From Streptococcus sanguinis (GTDB lineage Bacteria > Bacillota > Bacilli > Lactobacillales > Streptococcaceae): a stretch of 64,000 nucleotides of DNA. Below are positions 1 through 8,146 of this stretch, piece by piece. The DNA lies in the NCBI GenBank assembly GCA_013378335.1, contig CP040556.1, positions 1,922,001-1,986,000 on the forward strand, given 5' to 3'. Both the position numbers and the translations under genes were made by a program. The notes beneath the pieces were generated by a model. That model was not told the DNA's origin and ran no database searches. It was given only the letters and a program-made list of their open reading frames with translations. Positions within the stretch are counted from its first letter, which is position 1. Each line of letters begins with the position of its first letter.

Positions 1-608
1 GATTTGACCTGATTTCCACTGGAAAAATGACGGATGGGAAGCTGACCTTGCAAGACCAACACCTGCAAAGACTGACAGAAGCAGCTAGCTACTTCGCCTA
101 TCCTTTTGAGCAAGACAAACTGAAGCAAGAGCTAGAAGAAACCTGCGCTCAGCTGGATAAAGGGCAGGATTACAGGCTGCGTATAGCTCTTAAAAAAGAC
201 GGCAGTATTGAGCTAGAAACTGCTCCTCTACTGCCACTGACGGAGACTTTCAGAAAGGCAAAACTGGTTGAGCAAACAGCCAATCTAGCCCAGCCTTTTA
301 CCTATTTCAAGACCAGCCATCGGCCTCATCTGACCTTGGAGCAGCAAGAACAGATTTACTACAATACTCAAGGCCAACTGCTGGAAACCTCTATCGGAAA
401 TCTACTGCTGGAGCTAGACGGCAAGCTCTACACGCCTCCAGCTGAACTAGGCCTGCTCAAGGGCACCTATCGCCAGCAGCTACTGGATAAGGGGCAAGCT
501 ACTGAAAAAGTTTTAACGCTGGCTGATCTGGCTCAAGCGGAGAAAATCTATGCCTGCAATGCAGTCAGGGGGGTATACGAGCTAGAGATTGATAAAGGAG
601 AACTCTGA
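1..608 (+). CDS. pabB: PabB/PabC-type fusion, C-terminal aminodeoxychorismate lyase domain (5' truncated by window)
   Basis: The reading frame is open from the first bases of the window, so the start lies upstream. The visible part matches a class IV aminotransferase (PabC-like 4-amino-4-deoxychorismate lyase) domain: an FDLI segment at the window edge, a YFKTSHR segment containing the probable PLP lysine, ETSIGNLLLE, the LLKGTYRQ loop and the CNAVRG motif near the C-terminus. In streptococci this domain is often fused behind the chorismate-binding PabB domain, which would lie to the left; the fusion is inferred from family knowledge. Its role would be releasing p-aminobenzoate and pyruvate in folate synthesis. 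An internal ATG at 27 is too far into the domain to be the natural start. The next gene starts one base after the stop. Confidence 0.8.
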   Translation, partial: FDLISTGKMTDGKLTLQDQHLQRLTEAASYFAYPFEQDKLKQELEETCAQLDKGQDYRLRIALKKDGSIELETAPLLPLTETFRKAKLVEQTANLAQPFTYFKTSHRPHLTLEQQEQIYYNTQGQLLETSIGNLLLELDGKLYTPPAELGLLKGTYRQQLLDKGQATEKVLTLADLAQAEKIYACNAVRGVYELEIDKGEL

Positions 609-609
609 T

Positions 610-1224
610 ATGAAAGTTATCTTTCTGCACGGACTAGGGCAAGATGAGCGTTCTTGGAAGAAAGTTCAAGAAGCTCTAACAGATGTCCCAACGGAGTCGC
701 TGGCTCTTTTTCCAAGGGGAAATGAAAGCTACCAAGAAATTCGACAAGCAACCCTCCAGCACCTTCAGGCCCAAAAACAGCCTTTCATCTTAGTCGGTTT
801 GTCACTCGGTGGCTTGCTGGCACTGGACCTAGCTGACCAGACTCTTCCTCATCTAAAGGGCTTGATTTTATCCGGAACTCAATACAATTTAGCAGATAAT
901 TTTCTCTACAGACTGCAGATTCTCGTCTTTAAACTGATTCCCAAAAGCGTCTTCTCCAAGCAAGGAGCCGATAAGGAACAGATGCTGCGGATTTTGACCG
1001 AGCTACGTAAGGTAAATCTCACTGATAAAATTAAAACAATCAAGCTTCCCAGCCTGCTTGTTTGCGGTAGCAAAGACAAGCCCAATCTAAAAGCTGCCTA
1101 TGAGCTTAACAAGCTGCTGAAAGGTTCTCAGCTTCACATCATAGAAAAGGGCGGCCATACTCTGAATAGCCAAGAGCCAGAAACATTTGCTCAAATAATT
1201 GAGAAACTCCTACATGAATTCTGA
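610..1224 (+). CDS. alpha/beta hydrolase
   Basis: Small alpha/beta-fold hydrolase of about 204 residues. The N-terminal strand leads into an HGLG oxyanion-hole motif, the nucleophile elbow is GLSLGG (Ser), a later GSKDKPN segment can supply the acid, and GGHTL near the C-terminus supplies the catalytic His. No signal peptide is visible, so it should act in the cytoplasm; the substrate is unknown. I chose the ATG at 610 because AAGGAG at 595-600 sits 9 bases upstream, whereas the upstream in-frame start at 589 lies inside the end of the preceding gene. It is almost contiguous with the pab gene and probably co-transcribed. Confidence 0.82.
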   Translation: MKVIFLHGLGQDERSWKKVQEALTDVPTESLALFPRGNESYQEIRQATLQHLQAQKQPFILVGLSLGGLLALDLADQTLPHLKGLILSGTQYNLADNFLYRLQILVFKLIPKSVFSKQGADKEQMLRILTELRKVNLTDKIKTIKLPSLLVCGSKDKPNLKAAYELNKLLKGSQLHIIEKGGHTLNSQEPETFAQIIEKLLHEF

Positions 1225-1250
1225 CTCTTTTATAATGATCAATCAAAAAC

Positions 1251-1304
1251 TTTAGAAATATTTGAGAAATTCTTTAGAAATATTTGAAAGTTTGGCGCTA
1301 TACT
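1251..1304 (+). promoter_or_regulatory. Four phased 11-bp direct repeats plus -10 box upstream of ABC transporter
   Basis: Four tandem 11-bp units run from 1251 to 1294: TTTAGAAATAT, TTGAGAAATTC, TTTAGAAATAT, TTGAAAGTTTG. A TATACT -10 box follows at 1299-1304 with no good -35, as expected of an activator-dependent promoter whose last repeat covers the -35 region. An equivalent array with the same repeat-to--10 distance lies at 4731-4784. By inference it is the binding site of the response regulator encoded at 3969-4649. Confidence 0.7.
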
Positions 1305-1358
1305 AATTAATAAGAAGAGGAGTTTTCTCTCCTAACATCATGAAAAGGAGAATTGATC

Positions 1359-2288
1359 ATGGAAAATGTTTTGGTTTTACAGCAAGTCAGCAAGAAATTT
1401 GGCCGGCAGTACGCTCTGACCGATGTGAGTCTGACGATAAAAAAAGGAGATATTTACGGTTTGATTGGCAAGAACGGGGCCGGAAAGACCACTCTGATCA
1501 AGGTCATCACCCAGCTCTTGGAAGCAAGCAGTGGCAATGTCTCCCTCTTTGGCTCTCAGACCTATCAAGAATGGACGCAGAGCCTCAAACGGGTCGGTTC
1601 GGTCATCGAAACACCGGTCGCTCACAACCACCTGACAGCCTATGAAAATCTCAGCTACTACTGCAAGCTCCGCCATATTCCCCATGCGGACAAGGTCATC
1701 CGTGAAACCTTGGAATACGTGGACTTGACAGATACGGGCAAGAAGAAATTCCGCGACTTCTCCCTCGGGATGAAACAACGGCTGGGTCTGGCTATCGCGC
1801 TTCTTACCAGACCTGACCTGATGATACTGGATGAGCCTATCAACGGACTAGATCCTGTCGGCATCAAGGAATTTCGCCAGCTTGTCCAAAAGCTCAATGA
1901 AGAGCTGGGCATGACCTTTGTTATTTCTAGTCATATCCTATCCGAGCTCTATCTAGTCGCTACGCGCTTTGGTATCATTGACCAAGGTCATATGATCAAG
2001 GAAATCTCCAAGGCTGAATTTGAAGAGCAAAGCGAAGATTATATCGTCTTGAAAACGGATCATTTGGAGGAAGCCAGCCAGCTGCTCCAAGACCAATTAG
2101 GCTACCGCATCAAGGTGGTTAATGCACAAAATGAAATCCATGTCTTTACCCACTCACACAATATCAACCATATCGTAAAAGAGTTAGCCACAGCTGACTT
2201 AGTCATTCAAGAAATCTACTATGCACGGCAAAATCTCGAAAATTTCTTTACAGATTTACTTGATCAAAACCAGGGAGGTCTATCATGA
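1359..2288 (+). CDS. ABC transporter ATP-binding protein (BcrA/antimicrobial-peptide type)
   Basis: About 309 residues. Walker A GKNGAGKTT lies at residues 37-45, the signature FSLGMKQRLGL and Walker B LMILDEPINGLDP follow, and a C-terminal extension of roughly 90 residues is typical of BcrA/NatA-like subunits serving separate ABC-2 permeases. The ATG at 1359 has AAAGGAG at 1344-1350. It overlaps the permease gene by 4 bases, so the two are translationally coupled. Family members commonly confer immunity to or export of peptide antibiotics; that role is inferred here from the adjacent two-component genes. The upstream repeat array suggests induction by that system. Confidence 0.9.
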   Translation: MENVLVLQQVSKKFGRQYALTDVSLTIKKGDIYGLIGKNGAGKTTLIKVITQLLEASSGNVSLFGSQTYQEWTQSLKRVGSVIETPVAHNHLTAYENLSYYCKLRHIPHADKVIRETLEYVDLTDTGKKKFRDFSLGMKQRLGLAIALLTRPDLMILDEPINGLDPVGIKEFRQLVQKLNEELGMTFVISSHILSELYLVATRFGIIDQGHMIKEISKAEFEEQSEDYIVLKTDHLEEASQLLQDQLGYRIKVVNAQNEIHVFTHSHNINHIVKELATADLVIQEIYYARQNLENFFTDLLDQNQGGLS

Positions 2289-3049
2289 TTCAAACCATTC
2301 GCGCTGACTTTTACCGCCTCTTCCACTCCAAGGGCTTTTGGATTACCGAGTTCGTTTTACTAGCCAATATCCTGATTGGCGTCCTCTATAAGGTTACCAG
2401 CAGATTTGGAACATCCATTGAGATAGATGGACAAAACGTCGCTCAGCAAGTACCAGAAAAAATGACGGGTATCAATGCTCTTGCCCATTTCTCTGGAAAT
2501 TCTGACAGTGTTATATTTTTCACTCTCATTGTCGTCTGCCTCTTATTAGGTGTGGACTTGTCCCGTAAGCTTTATAAAAACAGCCTCGCTCATGGTATTT
2601 CACGGACAGAGTTCTTCTTATCTAAAACTTTGGTCTCCTTTGTTGTCGCCATCTTCCAATTCATCCTCTTGCTAGGGCTATCCTTCATCATCGCTAGCGC
2701 TATCAACGGAATTGGAACAGCTCCGGCAGGTTTCTTTGGCCAATTTTTACTAACCATTCTCGTCCAGCTCATTGTGACCATCGCTTGGATTGGTATCGTG
2801 TCCTTCGTCCTTTATATCAGCCATTCTATTGCTGCGGTCTTTATTACCTATTTTGTCGGAAGCGCCCTGCTCGCCTTTCCAGTCTTGCTCTATCCTCATA
2901 TAGAATTGTTCCGCTATTTAACCTTACGATTTGGAATAGAGATGGCTGCGGATCCTGCCGTTGTTTTGCAAGCTAGTTTAGTCGCGATTGGCATAGCAGT
3001 CTTCTTCCTAGGCAACAGCCTCCTCATTTTCAAGAAAAAAGATCTCTAA
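2285..3049 (+). CDS. ABC-2 type transporter permease
   Basis: Hydrophobic protein of 254 residues with about six predicted membrane segments, starting with one near residues 16-34 and ending with a segment before a lysine-rich tail (FKKKDL). A hydrophilic loop follows the first segment. This topology fits permeases paired with BcrA-like ATPases in peptide resistance or export. GGAGG at 2274-2278 precedes the ATG, which overlaps the stop of the ATPase gene. It is the last gene of the two-gene unit, with a strong hairpin terminator just downstream. The substrate is not deducible from sequence. Confidence 0.86.
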   Translation: MIQTIRADFYRLFHSKGFWITEFVLLANILIGVLYKVTSRFGTSIEIDGQNVAQQVPEKMTGINALAHFSGNSDSVIFFTLIVVCLLLGVDLSRKLYKNSLAHGISRTEFFLSKTLVSFVVAIFQFILLLGLSFIIASAINGIGTAPAGFFGQFLLTILVQLIVTIAWIGIVSFVLYISHSIAAVFITYFVGSALLAFPVLLYPHIELFRYLTLRFGIEMAADPAVVLQASLVAIGIAVFFLGNSLLIFKKKDL

Positions 3050-3057
3050 AACCAAAC

Positions 3058-3092
3058 AATCAGCTAATCTTCTGACTAGCTGATTCTTTTTT
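3058..3092 (+). terminator. Rho-independent terminator after ABC permease
   Basis: AATCAGCTA at 3058-3066 pairs with TAGCTGATT at 3077-3085, followed by CTTTTTT. It lies between the convergent permease and kinase genes. Confidence 0.85.
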
Positions 3093-3966
3093 ATAAAGCC
3101 ACAATCAATTCAAACCAATCGTCCTCTGCTTGAATGGTCAAATCACCACCTAAGATTTCGACCAGCTGCTGGGTGATATAAAGGCCCAGTCCAGACGATT
3201 CCTCACTGCTGGAGAGGTTTTCAGAATAAAAACGATTGGTTAGTTTATCCAGATGTAAAATAGGCTTCTGAAGCTTATTTTTGACCTGAAAAATAACCTT
3301 TTGCCCTTCATTTTTCAGACTGATGCTGGCTGTTTCTCGGCCATGTTTGAGGACATTGCTGAGCATGTTCTGGACGATTCGATCAAAGATATCACTGTCC
3401 GTTTCCAGAAGCAGATTTTCAGACAAATCCACATCTAAATCAATCCCTACGCGTTGAAAGGCATCATAGTAGGCAAAGAGTTGCTGGGTGACCAGCTGGG
3501 ATAGATCTACTCGTTGCAACTTCGGTCGAATCGCTCCTTCCATCAAGCGACGGTATTCCATCAGAGCCTCCAAGCGTCTGGATACTATACTTAGATTATC
3601 TGCAATCTTTTGCAGCTGTTGATCCATTTGCTCCTTATCAGCGTCTTTGAGTAGCTGTTGGGTATAGCCACTAGCAATGGTCAGTGGCGTTCGGATATCA
3701 TGGGCAATATTGCTGATGGCCATGTCCAAGGTTTTCTTTTCCTGCTGGGTCACAAAGGACATCTTATCAATTTCCTGAAAAAGCTGCTCCACCTCGTCAG
3801 TCAGAGCCATCAGACTCGGAGATTGATCTCTCAAGGTTAAGCGAACCTGACTTCCTGTACGACGTTTGTCACGGATCTGGCTGGTCAGACTACGAATCGT
3901 CAGATGATAGCGAACCAGCATGATTGACAAGAAGAGTATGAGCACGAAGGCTATAATCAACCACAT
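3091..3966 (-). CDS. Sensor histidine kinase with one membrane segment and no sensor domain
   Basis: About 291 residues. The N-terminus is a single hydrophobic helix (residues 2-18) followed directly by a basic linker, with no extracellular sensor loop. The HisKA H-box IAHDIRTPLT places the phospho-acceptor His at residue 89. The ATPase part shows the N-box QNMLSNVLKHG and the G-box SSGLGLYI. I chose the ATG at 3966 because AAGGAGG lies just upstream; an in-frame extension would overlap the regulator gene. It is transcribed with the response regulator, whose stop is only 2 bases before this start. Signal input is presumably within the membrane or through a partner such as the ABC transporter (inference). 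Confidence 0.9.
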   Translation of the reverse strand: MWLIIAFVLILFLSIMLVRYHLTIRSLTSQIRDKRRTGSQVRLTLRDQSPSLMALTDEVEQLFQEIDKMSFVTQQEKKTLDMAISNIAHDIRTPLTIASGYTQQLLKDADKEQMDQQLQKIADNLSIVSRRLEALMEYRRLMEGAIRPKLQRVDLSQLVTQQLFAYYDAFQRVGIDLDVDLSENLLLETDSDIFDRIVQNMLSNVLKHGRETASISLKNEGQKVIFQVKNKLQKPILHLDKLTNRFYSENLSSSEESSGLGLYITQQLVEILGGDLTIQAEDDWFELIVAL

Positions 3967-3968
3967 AG

Positions 3969-4649
3969 CTAATCCTCCTTGAGACGAACGCCCAGACCCC
4001 AAATGGTCTCGATATAGTCTGTCGAACTATCCAGCTGGGCTAATTTCTTACGAAGATTGCTGAGATGGGCATTGAGCGTATTATCGCCTGGCAGATAGGT
4101 CTCCTCCCAGACCAAATCATACAGCTCCTCCTTGGTAAAAATCTTTTTAGGATGAGCCAGCAAGACCTGGAAGATCTGAAATTCCTTTTTCCCCAGCCGC
4201 ATGGACTGATCCCCAGAAGCAATTTCAAAGGTGTCTGGCAGAAGGCGAATGTTTTTGATCAATGTCTCCCCAGCAGGCTTAGACTGGGACTGCTGACTGC
4301 CTCGCAGTTGGACAGTGACACGCGCCACCACTTCGTCTAGATTAAAAGGCTTGACAATGTAATCATTCGCACCGTCCAGCAGATACTGGCTCACGAGACT
4401 CTTTTCGCTCAGAGCTGTCAGCATGACTACCGGCACCTGACTGGTCTTGCGAATTTCCCTCAGCACCTCGTCGCCATTTTTGCCCGGCATCATAATATCC
4501 AGCAGGACTAGATGAATCTCTTCTTCCGCAAAAATCCGCAGTCCCTCGGTCCCAGAATAAGCTGAAAACACGACATGCTCTTTCGTAAAGAGATTTTTTA
4601 AAATTTCATGTATATCATTGTTGTCTTCAATTAGTAAAAGATTGGCCAT
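3969..4649 (-). CDS. OmpR-family response regulator
   Basis: Receiver domain with acidic pair E8-D9, phospho-acceptor D51 in LLDIMMPG, T78 in VMLTAL and K100 in YIVKPF, followed by a C-terminal winged helix (RLGKKEFQIFQVLL, DNTLNAHLSNLRKKL, IETIWGLGVRL). About 226 residues, normal for the family. Three tandem ATGs occur; the third (4649) has the best spacing to the GGAGA Shine-Dalgarno sequence. OmpR proteins often bind phased direct repeats as dimers, which fits the 11-bp repeats found at 1251-1294 and 4731-4774; that pairing is inferred. The gene is transcribed divergently from the micropeptide gene, so the second array may also affect its own expression. Confidence 0.93.
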   Translation of the reverse strand: MANLLLIEDNNDIHEILKNLFTKEHVVFSAYSGTEGLRIFAEEEIHLVLLDIMMPGKNGDEVLREIRKTSQVPVVMLTALSEKSLVSQYLLDGANDYIVKPFNLDEVVARVTVQLRGSQQSQSKPAGETLIKNIRLLPDTFEIASGDQSMRLGKKEFQIFQVLLAHPKKIFTKEELYDLVWEETYLPGDNTLNAHLSNLRKKLAQLDSSTDYIETIWGLGVRLKED

Positions 4650-4730
4650 CATCATTCTCCAATAGCTTGATAAAACTAGTGTAGCAAGGATAAGAGGCTA
4701 AGTCAATAAAAGATGGACCATTCGAAAAAC

Positions 4731-4784
4731 TTTAGAAATATTTTAGAATTACTTGAAGGATATTTGAGAATCGGACTTTAAAAT
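4731..4784 (+). promoter_or_regulatory. Second phased 11-bp repeat array plus -10 box, upstream of micropeptide
   Basis: Four 11-bp units span 4731-4774: TTTAGAAATAT (identical to unit 1 at 1251), TTTAGAATTAC, TTGAAGGATAT, TTGAGAATCGG. The -10 box TAAAAT is at 4779-4784. The offset from array start to -10 is 48 bases, exactly as at 1251-1299. This shared geometry marks both promoters as one regulon and points toward the plus-strand ORF at 4829. Confidence 0.7.
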
Positions 4785-4828
4785 AGAAAGAAATAAGAAA
4801 TGTATGTGCAATAAAAAGGAGGCTCAAT

Positions 4829-4888
4829 ATGTTTAAAATTTTTTGCAAAATCGTTTTTAAAAGTATTACTTTCGCACTTGAGGGCTAA
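4829..4888 (+). CDS. 19-residue hydrophobic cationic micropeptide
   Basis: The ORF encodes MFKIFCKIVFKSITFALEG. A near-perfect AAGGAGG at 4816-4822 sits 6 bases before the ATG, a promoter with the phased repeat operator lies upstream, and a perfect terminator begins right after the stop, so this is a complete single-gene transcription unit. The peptide has lysines at positions 3, 7 and 11 on an otherwise hydrophobic, Phe/Ile-rich sequence with one Cys, compatible with an amphipathic membrane helix. There is no signal peptide cleavage site or double-glycine leader. It could be a signalling peptide, a membrane-active toxin or a small regulator of the kinase; none is proven. I recognise no homologue. 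Confidence 0.6.
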   Translation: MFKIFCKIVFKSITFALEG

Positions 4889-4925
4889 GGAAAAAGGCTG
4901 AGACATTCATATCTCAGCCTTTTTC

Positions 4926-4926
<1 letters not shown>
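4889..4926. terminator. Bidirectional terminator between micropeptide and GH1 gene
   Basis: Perfect 15-bp stem: GGAAAAAGGCTGAGA at 4889-4903 pairs with TCTCAGCCTTTTTCC at 4912-4926. Its A-rich and T-rich flanks allow termination in both directions, and it overlaps the stop codon of the GH1 gene. Confidence 0.88.
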
Positions 4927-6681
<1,755 letters not shown>

Positions 6682-6908
6682 TTAAGTCAAAGCTGTGATA
6701 GCCTTTACTAGGTCAAAAACAATCCCAGGTGCATTCATTGGAAATATCTCTTTCTTTTTTTGAAAAGACCGTAGTAACCCCATAGACTACAGTTGATGGT
6801 TGCGACCAAGGGTTCTTTTTGACCAGCCAGATTGCTCATAATTTGTGGGAAGTAAGACACATACACCATAACAGACATGAAGGTCGCTACCCAACTCAAA
6901 ACTTTCAT
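6682..6908 (-). pseudogene. Broken SemiSWEET (PQ-loop) sugar transporter
   Basis: On the minus strand an ATG at 6908 opens MKVLSWVATFMSVMVYVSYF, continuing into PQIMSNLAGQKEPLVATINC and SLWGYYGLFKK, the hallmark PQ-loop and Asn/Trp segments of streptococcal SemiSWEET proteins. Near 6745 the frame ends in a stop and homology resumes in another frame as NAPGIVFDLVKAITALT before the TAA at 6682. The usual stretch between GQK and PLVA also looks shortened. The intact protein would be about 86 residues with three membrane helices. The IS3 remnant begins about 50 bases upstream of its start. Confidence 0.72.
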
Positions 6909-6956
6909 TTTATTCAGATGTTTTCAAAACCTCTTTCATTATTTTATGCTTTCTAC

Positions 6957-7893
6957 TTTATAATCTCACTGATGAACAACGTGAGCTCATTGCTCTTAGG
7001 AAGCGAAATAAAGAGCTTGAAATGCAATTAGATATCTTAAAGCAAGCGGCAGTGATTATGGCACAAAAAGGGAAGTAATCACTGCTAATAAGGATAAATA
7101 TTGCATTTCAGCCATGTGTCGTTGCTTGAACATCCCTCGTGCTAGCTATTACTACAAAGCCATAGAACCAAAGTCTGAGGCAGAGCTTGAAGAAATGATT
7201 AAAACCATTTTCCGTGAGAGCAAGTCTAGATATGGTGCTAGAAAACTCAAGAAATGTCTGGAAAACGAAGGGATTATCTTGTCTCGTCGGCGGATTCGTC
7301 GCATCATGAAGCGATTGAATCTCGTATCCGTCTACCAGAAGGCTGCCTTCAAATCGAATTCTAAAGGGAAAAATGAAGCACCTATTCCAAACCTATTGGC
7401 TCGACAATTTGACCAAGAAAAGCCACTTGAAGCAATTGTAACAGATTTGACCTACGTCCGTGTTGGAAATCGTTGGGCTTATGTTTGTTTGATCATTGAC
7501 CTCTTCAACCGTGAAATTATTGGTCTGTCAGTTGGGTGGCATAAGACTGCAGAGCTCGTCAAACAAGCCATTCAAAGCATTCCTTACGCGCTTACCAAAG
7601 TCAAGCTGTTCCATTCTGACCGTGGTAAGGAGTTTGATAACCAGCTGATTGATGAGATGCTAGAGGCATTTGGCATCGCTCGGTCTCTAAGTCAAGCAGC
7701 TTGTCCCTATGACAACGCCGTTTCTGAGAGTACTTACCGTGCCTTCAAACTCGAGTTTGTCAACCAAGAAACCTTCCATTCGCTGAAAGAACTAACCCTT
7801 AAAACAAAGGACTACGTTTACTGGTGGAATCATCATCGCATTCACAGCAGTCTTAACTATCAAACCCCAATCGCTAAGCGAATCAGCACTTAA
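6957..7893 (+). mobile_element. IS3-family element, 5' truncated
   Basis: A frame around 6963-7078 encodes LTDEQRELIALRKRNKEL and QLDILKQAAVIMAQKGK, the C-terminal part (leucine zipper) of an IS3 OrfA. The N-terminal helix-turn-helix part is missing and replaced by unrelated sequence next to the SemiSWEET pseudogene. An A5 run at 7065-7069 is placed for the -1 frameshift that joins OrfA to OrfB. The left inverted repeat is therefore lost. Right-end candidates lie shortly after 7893, where AACACTTT and AAAGTGTT form an inverted repeat, but I could not define the exact border. Confidence 0.78.
7114..7893 (+). CDS. IS3-family transposase OrfB
   Basis: About 260 residues from the first ATG; the open frame extends upstream to the frameshift region near 7069, as expected for an OrfAB fusion product. 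It contains the HTH_21 region (SRYGARKLKKCL, RRIRRIMKRL) and a DDE integrase core: Asp in IVTDLTYV, Asp in FHSDRGKEF and Glu in SESTYRAFKLE, ending in the usual WWNHHRIHSSLNYQTP block. The catalytic part appears intact, but with OrfA truncated the element is probably no longer autonomous. Confidence 0.88.
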   Translation: MCRCLNIPRASYYYKAIEPKSEAELEEMIKTIFRESKSRYGARKLKKCLENEGIILSRRRIRRIMKRLNLVSVYQKAAFKSNSKGKNEAPIPNLLARQFDQEKPLEAIVTDLTYVRVGNRWAYVCLIIDLFNREIIGLSVGWHKTAELVKQAIQSIPYALTKVKLFHSDRGKEFDNQLIDEMLEAFGIARSLSQAACPYDNAVSESTYRAFKLEFVNQETFHSLKELTLKTKDYVYWWNHHRIHSSLNYQTPIAKRIST

Positions 7894-8001
7894 CAAAAAA
7901 CACTTTATAAATTTTGTATAGAAAAGTGTTGCCTTTTCACTCATTAAAAGCAAGCAAAGGGATAATAATTTTGTTATAAAAATGTAAACTATCACAATCT
8001 T

Positions 8002-8139
8002 GTGATAAGAAAGAAGAGTGAGGTTAGAAAAAGTATATATAATCAGAAAAACGCATATTACTATGCATTGAAAAATCTTGATACTGGGTGTTTTATTGCT
8101 GAAATATTTACTTTATTTTCTGATAAAACTGACTTTTAA
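8002..8139 (+). pseudogene. Unrecognised 45-codon frame, possible gene fragment
   Basis: Between the IS3 remnant and the ABC exporter the plus strand holds an open frame that ends ALKNLDTGCFIAEIFTLF then SDKTDF. The first possible start is a GTG at 8002 without a recognisable ribosome binding site. Composition is protein-like rather than random, so this may be the 3' end of a gene cut off by the IS. I recognise no family, and chance is not excluded. Confidence 0.25.
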
Positions 8140-8146
8140 GCCAGAT

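Noticed and set aside
1249..1290. ComE/LytTR-type binding site for the phased repeats
   Set aside because: Spacing is superficially similar, but units are 11-bp contiguous repeats and the local regulator is OmpR-type, not LytTR.
1340..1645. Plus-strand frame starting upstream of the ABC ATPase
   Set aside because: Overlaps the ATPase gene in another frame; arginine-rich shadow translation without family features.
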